Translations under genes and position numbers: made by a program
Notes under the pieces: generated by a model
Seen by the model: the letters and a program-made list of their open reading frames with translations, nothing else
Told to the model about the DNA's origin: nothing
Database searches by the model: none
Shown here: positions 24,204 to 31,802 of the stretch, piece by piece
Layout of the letters: the number at the start of each line of letters is the position of its first letter
How positions within the stretch are numbered: position 1 is the first letter of the stretch
NCBI RefSeq assembly: GCF_012272855.1
Contig: NZ_JAAXCQ010000002.1
Span: forward strand, 1 to 64,000
Origin: Arenibacter sp. 6A1
GTDB taxonomy: Bacteria > Bacteroidota > Bacteroidia > Flavobacteriales > Flavobacteriaceae
Reading direction: 5' to 3'
Length of the DNA stretch: 64,000 bases

Positions 24204-24230
24204 GCCCCTTGATTTCTCAAGAGGCTTCTC
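24204..24230 (-). terminator. Original terminator of tRNA-Leu
   Basis: On the minus strand GAAGCCTCTTGAG AAAT CAAGGGGCTTTTTTT follows the displaced 3' half of tRNA-Leu. It would be the chromosomal terminator separated from the tRNA by the insertion. Confidence 0.6.
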
Positions 24231-24231
24231 G

Positions 24232-24285
24232 TTGTACAGGCGGAGAGACTCGAACTCTCACACCTCGCGGCACTAGATCCTAAGT
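24232..24285 (-). other. Left attachment site of the tRNA-Leu element (54-bp repeat)
   Basis: These 54 bp, from TTGTACAGGCGG to ATCCTAAGT, are identical to 42536-42589, the 3' part of the tRNA-Leu gene including the anticodon loop. Past the repeat the left copy diverges (TTCCAATAA), so it is only a tRNA fragment. This is the usual mark of integration into a tRNA 3' end. Confidence 0.9.
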
Positions 24286-24347
24286 TTCCAATAATACGGT
24301 TCCAAAAACCGCTAACTATTTGTTTTTTAGTGTTTTATAATTTTACA

Positions 24348-24376
24348 CAAACCATATAAAACCATATAAAGACCTG
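24348..24376. repeat. CAAACCATATA/ACCATATAA repeat, copy 1
   Basis: Two ACCATATA units with AAA between them lie just upstream of the integrase. The same motif pair occurs at 30743-30768 next to the mobilization genes. They may be integrase or excisionase arm sites, or relaxosome-related repeats. Confidence 0.4.
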
Positions 24377-24389
24377 TAAAACCGCCATT

Positions 24390-24413
24390 TGTTGTACCTA
24401 TGTTGTACCTAAA
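24390..24413. repeat. 24-bp repeat at left end of the element
   Basis: A 24-bp identical sequence, itself two GTTGTACCTA units, lies here and at 42477-42500, inside both ends of the element and in the same orientation. Likely arm-type binding sites for the element's integrase. Confidence 0.55.
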
Positions 24414-24440
24414 TTTTGTATATTTATATAAAGTTAGACC

Positions 24441-25664
24441 ATGGCAACCATTCAGGTAACGCTTCGAAAGAAGAAAAATAAAGCTGGACTTTATCCTATT
24501 TGCATACGTATTACCAAAAATAGGAAATGTACCTTTATGTACCTAGGACAATACATTGATAAACAAAATTGGGACGCAGAAAAGTACAGAGTTAAGAAAA
24601 CTCATCCAAACTATAAACGACTAAACAATTTTATTCTAGCTAAACTAGCAGAAATCAATAAATCGCTTTTAGATATTGAAAGTGACAACAGTCCCATCAC
24701 TCAAATAGAAGAGATTAAGAGTAAGATTCAGAACAGAAATAAGAATCACTCCTTTTACGAATTTGCAGAATCTCACTTACAAGAACTGGAACGAAATAAA
24801 AAGTATTCCAGAATCAATGCAGAACGTCCCCTACTCAATAGGATTAAGAGATATCCCAAGGCCAAGAACTTGACGTTCGAAGCTATAACACCACAATTCC
24901 TACGAGGCTTCATATCCTATTTACGAAGCAGTAAAAACAACATTGGAGAAAGAACCATCGTTAACAACCTGATTTTTATCCGGACCTTGTACAACAGAGC
25001 CACCCATCAAAATTTGATTTCCAAGGACCTTTATCCTTTTGGTAATTCCGAAGGCAAGATCAAGATAAGAATTCCTAAATCCATAAAGATTGGCCTAACC
25101 GCCGAGGAAATCACAATTATGGAAAACCTGGATCTTTCCGATGACCCCAAGCAACACCATACACGAAATGTTTTTCTTTTTAGTTTTTATCTTGCTGGAA
25201 TGCGAGTTGCAGATGCACTTACAATGAAATGGGCAAACGTGCAGGGAGAGCGAATATATTATACGATGAGCAAAAATCATAAAAACCTATCGCTTAAAAT
25301 TCACAACAAGCTTCAAAAAATTTTGGATGAGTACCGCCCGAATAAAACTTCAGAAAAGGATTATATTTTTCCCGAATTAAAAAATGCCACCACCGACCCA
25401 AAAGATATCCTGAGACTAACCAAAACGGGAAACAAAAGGCTCAATAGAAACTTGCGGCAAATTGCCCATAGAGCTAATATTACCAAAAAACTCAGTATGC
25501 ACGTTGCCCGTCATTCCTTTGGCAATATCTCAGGGGACCGAATTCCGCTACAGGTACTACAGAAGCTCTACAATCATTCCGATATTAAGACTACTATAGA
25601 ATATCAACAGAATTTCATCAACAAAGACTTGGACGAAGCACTGGATTTGGTAATCGGTCTTTAG
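24441..25664 (+). CDS. Tyrosine integrase of the tRNA-Leu element
   Basis: A 407-residue integrase. N-terminal arm-DNA-binding domain (about 1-75; VTLRKKKNKAGLYPICIRIT), SAM-like core-binding domain (about 105-190) and a catalytic domain with R in AGMRVADALTMKW (about 255), HVARHSF for HxxR (about 354), and YNHSDIKTTIEYQ carrying the late His and the nucleophilic Tyr. Its start is about 155 bp from the left att repeat, the standard position for integrases that use tRNA 3' ends. It catalyses integration and excision. Confidence 0.9.
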   Translation: MATIQVTLRKKKNKAGLYPICIRITKNRKCTFMYLGQYIDKQNWDAEKYRVKKTHPNYKRLNNFILAKLAEINKSLLDIESDNSPITQIEEIKSKIQNRNKNHSFYEFAESHLQELERNKKYSRINAERPLLNRIKRYPKAKNLTFEAITPQFLRGFISYLRSSKNNIGERTIVNNLIFIRTLYNRATHQNLISKDLYPFGNSEGKIKIRIPKSIKIGLTAEEITIMENLDLSDDPKQHHTRNVFLFSFYLAGMRVADALTMKWANVQGERIYYTMSKNHKNLSLKIHNKLQKILDEYRPNKTSEKDYIFPELKNATTDPKDILRLTKTGNKRLNRNLRQIAHRANITKKLSMHVARHSFGNISGDRIPLQVLQKLYNHSDIKTTIEYQQNFINKDLDEALDLVIGL

Positions 25665-25772
25665 TCCATTGAAGCCGTACTACAGATCGCGTATATATAG
25701 GAAAGCCAGCTAATATTTTAGCTATGCTCTTTCATTTGAAAATAATTAAGTACTTTTGTTCATTATTTATAT

Positions 25773-25794
25773 ATGTTCACGAAAACGTGAACAT
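25773..25794. promoter_or_regulatory. Operator-like inverted repeat before the AbiE-like pair
   Basis: ATGTTCACG AAAA CGTGAACAT is a perfect 9-bp inverted repeat 16 bp before the antitoxin ATG. A further TTGTTCA half-site lies about 15 bp upstream. AbiEi antitoxins are known to repress their own promoter through inverted repeats, so this is the likely operator. Confidence 0.65.
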
Positions 25795-25810
25795 AAAAAT
25801 TAAATGAACA

Positions 25811-26812
25811 ATGAGCAATCAAGGAATTGTGCAATACGCATTGGCCAACCTTCAGAAAACAGGTGAAATCGAAGCCAAATGGCTTGATAACGCCCCAGAT
25901 AAAGTCTTAGATGGTACGATAGCCCTAACACTGGGCGACCGCACTATCAAGCTTAGTATAGAAATTAAAAAAGAGCTGAGGAATATCCATCTGCCCAAAT
26001 TAGAGGCATTCGCCAAGGAATATTATCCTTTTATGATTGTTGCACAAAGCATATTCCCCAAAATAAAACAAGAACTCCGTAACAGGAACATCGCCTATCT
26101 TGAGGCTAACGGTAATATTTACCTAAACGAAAAAGAAATCTTTCTTTGGCTGGATGCCAACGAACCGATCACAATCAAACAAAAAACTACCAACAGGGCA
26201 TTTACCAAAACCGGGTTAAAGGTTGTTTACCAATTCTTATTGGACGATACTTGGACCAACAACACCTATCGTGAAATAGCGGAACGAACGGATACAGGAA
26301 TTGGCAACATCACAAACATCTTTAACGGCCTAAAAGATGAAGGGTTTCTGTTTCCACTTACGAAGGATACGTATATTATGGAGAACAAAAAAAAGTTGCT
26401 CGAAAAATGGATTATCGCCTATGAAAAAAATTTAAAACCAAATCTGGCCATTGGAACATATCGATTTGTTGATAAGGATACTTTTTTTAATTGGAAGGAC
26501 CTTAAATTAAAACAGGGGCAAACATTCTGGGGAGGCGAGCCTGCTGGGGATATTTATACCAACTACTTACGTCCTGAAGAATTGACACTCTACACCACTG
26601 AACCAAGAAACGAACTAATGAAGAATTATAGACTTATTCCCGATGAAGGTGGCAATATCAAGATCTATGAAAAATTCTGGAAAGTCGATATTGAAGATAC
26701 CAACGCCGTTGATCCATTGCTCGCTTACGCCGATCTAATGATGCAAGGAGATAGAAGATGTACCGAAACCGCTCAAAAAATATATAATGAGTACCTACAG
26801 AATAAATTTTAA
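25811..26812 (+). CDS. AbiEi-like antitoxin / transcriptional regulator
   Basis: A 333-residue cytoplasmic protein resembling the type IV toxin-antitoxin AbiEi family as found in Bacteroidota. Its N-terminal part includes EIKKELRNIHLPKLE; a winged-helix segment follows at about 140-195 (YREIAERTDTGIGNITNIFNGL), then a C-terminal domain with GEPAGDIY. It overlaps the nucleotidyltransferase gene by 26 bp. An inverted-repeat operator upstream supports autoregulation. It probably neutralises the partner toxin and stabilises the element. Family call by motif and context. Confidence 0.7.
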   Translation: MSNQGIVQYALANLQKTGEIEAKWLDNAPDKVLDGTIALTLGDRTIKLSIEIKKELRNIHLPKLEAFAKEYYPFMIVAQSIFPKIKQELRNRNIAYLEANGNIYLNEKEIFLWLDANEPITIKQKTTNRAFTKTGLKVVYQFLLDDTWTNNTYREIAERTDTGIGNITNIFNGLKDEGFLFPLTKDTYIMENKKKLLEKWIIAYEKNLKPNLAIGTYRFVDKDTFFNWKDLKLKQGQTFWGGEPAGDIYTNYLRPEELTLYTTEPRNELMKNYRLIPDEGGNIKIYEKFWKVDIEDTNAVDPLLAYADLMMQGDRRCTETAQKIYNEYLQNKF

Positions 26813-27644
26813 ACAACTCCACCAACGTCCGGATTTCTCCGAAATGCTGGCTGCCTTGGAGCGCGCTTTTAAAAAACATCAAGTCGATTTTTATCTAGTA
26901 GGTGCAGTCGCCCGTGATCTATGGATGACGGCCATCCACCAAATTCCACCTAGTAGGATAACTAGGGATATCGATTTTGCGATCTTCATAGAAGACAAGG
27001 GAGTTTTTGAAAACCTAAAACAATATCTTGTTGAAATAGAACACTTTCAACCTTCAAAAGAGAATAATTTCGTACTGTTGTGGCAGGGAAGAATGCAGAT
27101 TGACCTACTTCCTTTCGGAAGCATTGTAGATAAAAATGTAAAGGTGAATTTTGAAGGCACAGGACTAACCAGTTTGAATATGCCCGGTTTCAAGGAAATC
27201 TATGATAGCGGACTGCCCGAAGTAGAATTGGAAGGGGAACATCGATTTAAGTTCTGCTCTTTGCCTGGAATAATTATCCTAAAGCTCATCGCATGGGAAG
27301 ACCGTCCTGAAATCAGAAGAGATGACCTAAAGGATATCCTTAGCATCCTATCCCACTTTTTTAATATGTACACCGACCAGATTTATGAGTATCATTCAGA
27401 CCTATTTGGCTACGATGATTTTGGACTTAATCTAATCGCCGCCCGTGTGATGGGGCGTGAAATGAAAAAAATAGCGATCAGGAACGACAAACTCCATGGT
27501 AGGCTCTCCAATCTTCTAGCAAAAAATACGATGGATATCCATACTAGTCAAATGGCCAAGATTATGGCGAATTTGGCCGACACTACCATTGAGGAAAGTC
27601 TTAGACCATTATTGGAAATGCGACTCGGTTTTCAAGGCGATTAA
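26787..27644 (+). CDS. AbiEii-like nucleotidyltransferase toxin
   Basis: A 285-residue nucleotidyltransferase-fold protein. The N-terminus has LVGAVARDLWM in place of the usual GG/GS helix, followed by TRDIDFAIFI carrying the two metal-binding Asp, and a third acidic strand in MQIDLLPFG. AbiEii toxins transfer nucleotides to tRNA or other targets and are blocked by AbiEi. The ATG lies inside the end of the antitoxin gene (26-bp overlap), so the two are co-translated. It stabilises mobile elements or causes abortive infection in known systems. Confidence 0.7.
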   Translation: MSTYRINFKQLHQRPDFSEMLAALERAFKKHQVDFYLVGAVARDLWMTAIHQIPPSRITRDIDFAIFIEDKGVFENLKQYLVEIEHFQPSKENNFVLLWQGRMQIDLLPFGSIVDKNVKVNFEGTGLTSLNMPGFKEIYDSGLPEVELEGEHRFKFCSLPGIIILKLIAWEDRPEIRRDDLKDILSILSHFFNMYTDQIYEYHSDLFGYDDFGLNLIAARVMGREMKKIAIRNDKLHGRLSNLLAKNTMDIHTSQMAKIMANLADTTIEESLRPLLEMRLGFQGD

Positions 27645-27850
27645 AAATTTGGTTTTCCACCCCACCCCAAAACTTGCCATAACTTAACTGCGCATTTATC
27701 CTGTGGAGTTTCTTTAGCGGTTCCGACAGTTAAGTCTAGTTCGCTGGCCAGGCAAGCGTTAAAATGAAACTTCTTAGAGCGCAATGTTGTCTTGGCTGGC
27801 TGTGCAATACCACTTTTTCCTCTATCCACAATAAAAATCATCCGAAGGGA

Positions 27851-27880
27851 GCCAATTCCAATAACGGAATGGCTTTTTTT
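27851..27880 (+). terminator. Terminator after the AbiE-like operon
   Basis: GCCAATTCC, a six-base loop, GGAATGGC, then a run of eight T. It stands between the AbiE-like pair and the convergent relaxase gene. Confidence 0.7.
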
Positions 27881-27885
27881 GAATT

Positions 27886-30171
27886 CTAGATCGAAAGCCC
27901 CCTGTCCTTATGCTTCGAATAATCCGTTAATTCATCCTTAAACCCGTTAAAGACTTCTTCCTCTTTGCAAGTTGTACTACCCATGAGCGTATCCAGGGCA
28001 TTCCACCCTGCACGGAGCATGCTAGCCTGTGCTTGACGGTCCCGCTCCCTAGCAACGGCCACCAAGGCCTCCTTGAATCCGTTTGCCATGTGGTGCTCTA
28101 CTAGTTCGGTCGGTAAATTGGGTGTTATACCGTCCGATATATACTTATAGGCTGCCCGCTTATAATGCCCGCGTTCCATTAAATGGCCCATCCAAAGGCT
28201 TTTTAAATTGTCCTGTCCTTGGGCTATGATATTCTCTAGGATGATCGCCTGAGTAGCCAAGGTGCTGTTCAACTCAGGAGACGATTGTAGATAGTTTTGC
28301 ATTTTCGTTGAAAGGGCGACTGTTACCGGATACTTGGAATACATGGAGCCCACTCTGAGTTCTCCTTCCTGCTGCTCAAAATAAAATCCTCTGGCATTGA
28401 AAAAAGTAATATAGTCCATTGGTGATTTCTCAAAGGGCCCCTGCATGCGTTCGGCATGAAGATGGTAGGCTTTCAAGGCCATGGTATCGAACCGCTCCCT
28501 ATAGGGCCGGTCCATAGCATTATAGAGTTTCGGAAATACCATGGGAAGGAATAGGGCGGTCGGACTTGGTTTAATCTTTTTGGCTGATTTATTATCCAGC
28601 AGTCCTTCCAATAGCTTTGCATTTTCACCTAGAAAACCAAGAGGTGAATATGGGTTTATTGTAGTCTGAAGTAGGGTATTGCCGAGATCGATCGGCACTT
28701 GGTGCAGCTTGGAATTCGCATAGGTCAGGGTGCCCCTATCGTACCTTGCACCCAGACTTTGGACAAGCTCACCAAGGACTTCCCTTTGGTCCAGGGTATT
28801 GGTGAACAGCTGGTCCCTGGCCCGCTGGATAAGGTCGGACTTCTTTTGCAACTGCTGCTTTTCTTTGTTATAAGCTGAAGTACACATTTCCTCACTTAAT
28901 GGATGGAAGTGGGATGCGATCACCTTCCACAAGGTCTGATTATCGGTATGCAGGTATTTCTTAAGGAACAGAAAGCGTTCCGATTTCATCATTTCCCTAG
29001 CCAAGGCATTTAGAGAGCTAGCAGCGATATGCTCAGAGAACAAGGGTTTGTACCTCAAATCCCTATAGGTCTTTTGGTAAGCTTCCCTTAGGCAACGTTG
29101 GACCTCCAATTCCAATTGCTTGCTCTCTGGGTCCATTTGAGTGTATTCAGTTTGGAACAAGTCAGGGTTCTCATTGATACCAAGGTCACTGGCAATCTCG
29201 TCGCTGCGCAGTACATAGCCCGATTTATCATAAATGGTGAAATCCACCACCTGTCCCTGCGCATCGCAGGTCAGCCTACAATCCAGTTTTTGGTAGGAGT
29301 TTAGGATGTTCGGAAGGTGCTCGGGGTGGATGGTGTTAAAAAGCTTATAGGTCGTACGCAACTGCTTTTCCAATCGCTTCCTTACCATGGGCAATAGGAC
29401 CGATTGCTTATTGCGCTCAAAGACTTGTCGGAGCTTGGGGCCGGACAATTGTGGGTGTACGGTATAGCCGCTAATGAAACGGGACCGGTACCCGTTCTCT
29501 GCGGCAATGCCATAGGATACCCCTACCCTACCCGAGCGTTCTACGACCTTCAGTTGAATATGGTGCTTTTCCAATAGTTTGGCGAGTTCATCAAAACCCC
29601 TTACCTTATATTTATGTAGGGTGTTGCTTAGGATATCCTGCATATAGAATCGAACCCCGTTGATATCCTGATGCCTGAACTGGGGAGTTTCGTGTTTGGG
29701 GAGCTCCTTGACCGTCCTTTTTTCCGGAGAGGGGGAAAGTCCAAACTGCTTCTCCAGGTATTTCTGGGCGGCCATGCTTCTCCTAAAATCAAAGGAAAGG
29801 TTGATCTGACTACAGTCCTCCACGATGGTACTGGAGACAATGTGAACGTGCTCGTGCTCGGTATCGTGATGCCGTACCACGATAAAAGGCTGTTGCCCGT
29901 AGCCCATATGTTCCATATAGGCTTTGGATAATGCCAAAAAGGTTTCATCATCCAAATGTTCGCCACGGGGAAGGTTCAGGGAGGCATGTACGTAGCGTTT
30001 TTCGGATTCATGCCGGTTGCCTAGATAGAAAAGCACCTGTTCGAAAAGCTTAAGGTCCGTATCCGTGTCCGAATAGGTATTATGAAAGCCCAATACGGTA
30101 CATTCCGGTTTCCCCAGCACGTATTTCAGTACCCCTTGTACATTTTTCCGATAAAGCAGTCGTGCTATCAT
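27886..30171 (-). CDS. Relaxase (MobA/VirD2-type mobilization nuclease)
   Basis: A 761-residue relaxase. The N-terminal domain (about 1-165) matches the relaxase/mobilization nuclease family: a tyrosine near the N-terminus (ARLLYRKN), then SLNLPRGE and the metal-binding three-histidine motif RHHDTEHEHVHIV (about 109-121). The long C-terminal part is variable and helical. It nicks oriT and leads strand transfer through a conjugation machine supplied in trans, as no type IV secretion genes are seen. It overlaps the mobC-like gene by four bases (ATGA). Confidence 0.88.
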   Translation of the reverse strand: MIARLLYRKNVQGVLKYVLGKPECTVLGFHNTYSDTDTDLKLFEQVLFYLGNRHESEKRYVHASLNLPRGEHLDDETFLALSKAYMEHMGYGQQPFIVVRHHDTEHEHVHIVSSTIVEDCSQINLSFDFRRSMAAQKYLEKQFGLSPSPEKRTVKELPKHETPQFRHQDINGVRFYMQDILSNTLHKYKVRGFDELAKLLEKHHIQLKVVERSGRVGVSYGIAAENGYRSRFISGYTVHPQLSGPKLRQVFERNKQSVLLPMVRKRLEKQLRTTYKLFNTIHPEHLPNILNSYQKLDCRLTCDAQGQVVDFTIYDKSGYVLRSDEIASDLGINENPDLFQTEYTQMDPESKQLELEVQRCLREAYQKTYRDLRYKPLFSEHIAASSLNALAREMMKSERFLFLKKYLHTDNQTLWKVIASHFHPLSEEMCTSAYNKEKQQLQKKSDLIQRARDQLFTNTLDQREVLGELVQSLGARYDRGTLTYANSKLHQVPIDLGNTLLQTTINPYSPLGFLGENAKLLEGLLDNKSAKKIKPSPTALFLPMVFPKLYNAMDRPYRERFDTMALKAYHLHAERMQGPFEKSPMDYITFFNARGFYFEQQEGELRVGSMYSKYPVTVALSTKMQNYLQSSPELNSTLATQAIILENIIAQGQDNLKSLWMGHLMERGHYKRAAYKYISDGITPNLPTELVEHHMANGFKEALVAVARERDRQAQASMLRAGWNALDTLMGSTTCKEEEVFNGFKDELTDYSKHKDRGLSI

Positions 30172-30557
30172 TGCAGGTTCGTATTGTTTATGGTCGTTAT
30201 CAATGCGGTTATCAGCTCATTGGCCTTTTGCACCTCACGTACAAGACTTGCATTGGGGCTTCGTCTGTTCTTGTAATGGGCCACCTTCACCAATTGGTTA
30301 ATGTTCGTTCCTATTTTGTTCAGTTGGTACCTGACCTTAGGGGTGTTTCCGGGTAGACACTCCGATTTTTCAGCTTCCTTGTTCAGAATGAGCCTTCTTA
30401 AGAAAGGGCCCACGGCGCCTCTTCTTTGAAAATCGACATTATAGGATTTTAAAAGCGCCTTCACTTTTTCCAGCTCCCCTGTATTGAACCGGAGCATAAT
30501 AGTATGCTTTCGCTTTCTGTCTCCCAACTGTTTTCTACCGACTTTATTGATTATCAT
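30168..30557 (-). CDS. MobC-type relaxosome accessory protein
   Basis: A 129-residue DNA-binding relaxosome protein. The basic N-terminus (KVGRKQLGDRKRKH) and the C-terminal MobC motif (VRYQLNKIGTNINQLVK, about 82-98) are clear. It would help the relaxase bind and melt oriT. It is translationally coupled to the relaxase gene. Its start lies about 20 bp from a palindrome-rich region that is the best oriT candidate. Confidence 0.85.
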   Translation of the reverse strand: MIINKVGRKQLGDRKRKHTIMLRFNTGELEKVKALLKSYNVDFQRRGAVGPFLRRLILNKEAEKSECLPGNTPKVRYQLNKIGTNINQLVKVAHYKNRRSPNASLVREVQKANELITALITTINNTNLQ

Positions 30558-30577
30558 TTCTCGCTCATTTTAACCTA

Positions 30578-30667
30578 ACCTACTGCCTAGGGCAGCCTTT
30601 TCACTTCGTTAGAAGTAGGTATTTTGCGTAACGCAAAACATAACTTGCTATCCGTTAAAAACGGATA
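30578..30667. other. Candidate origin of transfer (oriT)
   Basis: A cluster of four inverted repeats lies just upstream of mobC: ACCTACT/AGTAGGT (30578-30620), CTGCC-TAG-GGCAG (30583-30595), TTTTGCGT-A-ACGCAAAA (30622-30638), and TATCCGTT-AAA-AACGGATA (30649-30667). Position next to mobC and the relaxase, plus dense dyads, fits an oriT. The nick site cannot be assigned from sequence. Confidence 0.5.
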
Positions 30668-30742
30668 ATCTTATATAAATATAAAGAACCAAAATAAATC
30701 ATAAAAGACTTACATACAGTATTTTAAAACTATAAACCACAT

Positions 30743-30768
30743 CAAACCATATAGAACCATATAAGTAC
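30743..30768. repeat. CAAACCATATA/ACCATATAA repeat, copy 2
   Basis: It resembles the pair at 24348-24376 next to the integrase: two ACCATATA units with an 11-bp period. The shared motif links the integration and mobilization modules, perhaps through one DNA-binding protein. Confidence 0.4.
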
Positions 30769-31248
30769 AGTCTATCAGTTTATCTGGTCTTTCTATTTGT
30801 TTGAAATAGTGGAAAACGCGGTACAATGGACACGATTTCATAGCTAGGGAGAAAAAGGGCAAGGGGTTTTTCTCCCCTTGTGCTTTTGTGCGGCCCCGAG
30901 GGGGTCGGGAACATCGGCCGCCAAAAACCTTCCTAGGCGGATCGATGTAAAGTGTGGGAAGGGGAAAAAATAATATCGGAAGGTTGGCCCGACTTCCGCA
31001 GGGGCTTGGTATATATTATAAGAATAATTACTACCTAAAGTATAAATAAACCTGGGGTTAAATAAACCGTAGTGGCTTGGTATTTTGCACCATATGGCGT
31101 CTGCATTGGGGAACGGATAAAATACTAGTTTCAATAGCGGGATAGACGGAACTGAGTATAGTATTGTGTAATTTTATACGTTTTATTAAAGGACTTTTAT
31201 TTCGTTAGTTACCACAAGAACGCAAACGATAAAATTATAAATCGCTAT

Positions 31249-31798
31249 ATGAACTCTTTTTCAGGAATCACTATCAGGGTGTTGTTTGCATTCTTATTGT
31301 TACAATTACTTACATCATGTAACACTGCCAAATACACTATTCTTTTCGATTCGGGGAAATATTTGGACTTTGGGCATGGCAAATGGCTTTTACGATGCCA
31401 GAACCAACTCTAGATTTTCTAATTCTAGACTGTATCCTACTGCCCTAAATGAGTTCCGAAAGATATTGGGCGATTCCTTGTTTGAGATACACGACATCCG
31501 TAGAAATAGGCTCATGCCACGAGAAATAAGTTTCGACATGGACCGGAAACAACTTTTAAAACTAAATGAGGATTCGGGTTGCGACTATCTCATCAACATT
31601 GAGGGAAAGGTAATCACCGAGGGGATTGGCCCTATTACTCTTCCAAATCACGATTTGTTGTCGGACTATAGCTCTAACGAATCCTCAGTCTCTATCCGCA
31701 TATACCATTTGAAAACAGGAATAGAAATATCTTCGTCCAGTGTCTATGCAAAAAGTGTGGAACAAGCTAATGCATTCGGAACCCAGTCCAATAAATAA
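31249..31798 (+). pseudogene. Lipoprotein gene with an internal frameshift
   Basis: The ATG at 31249 opens a lipoprotein signal (LFAFLLLQLLTSCNTAKY, lipid Cys about 25) that runs into a stop near 31414. A different frame continues from about 31350 to the stop at 31798 with a coherent protein (ANGFYDARTNSRF to EQANAFGTQSNK). Joining the two near 31355-31375 gives a lipoprotein of about 180 residues. It could be a true frameshift mutation, a sequencing indel, or programmed shifting. Family unknown; it sits between the mob region and the SusCD operon, convergent with the LamG-EEP gene. Confidence 0.55.
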
Positions 31799-31802
31799 AA
31801 GC

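Larger units (their letters stand above)
30558..31248. other. Gene-free stretch between mobC and the frameshifted lipoprotein gene
   Basis: It contains the candidate oriT (30578-30667) and the ACCATATA repeat pair (30743-30768). A 96-codon minus-strand frame (30844-31134) has no recognisable features and I do not call it. A GC-rich block at 30885-30950 has several short inverted repeats. Confidence 0.5.

Noticed and set aside
27641..27841. 66-codon minus-strand ORF between AbiE-like toxin and relaxase
   Set aside because: It has protein-like composition but no start context or family, and it overlaps the end of the toxin gene. It could be real, but I cannot support it.
30844..31134. 96-codon minus-strand ORF
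   Set aside because: It crosses GC-rich inverted repeats, has an odd composition (many Pro, Phe, Tyr), and no recognisable domain.
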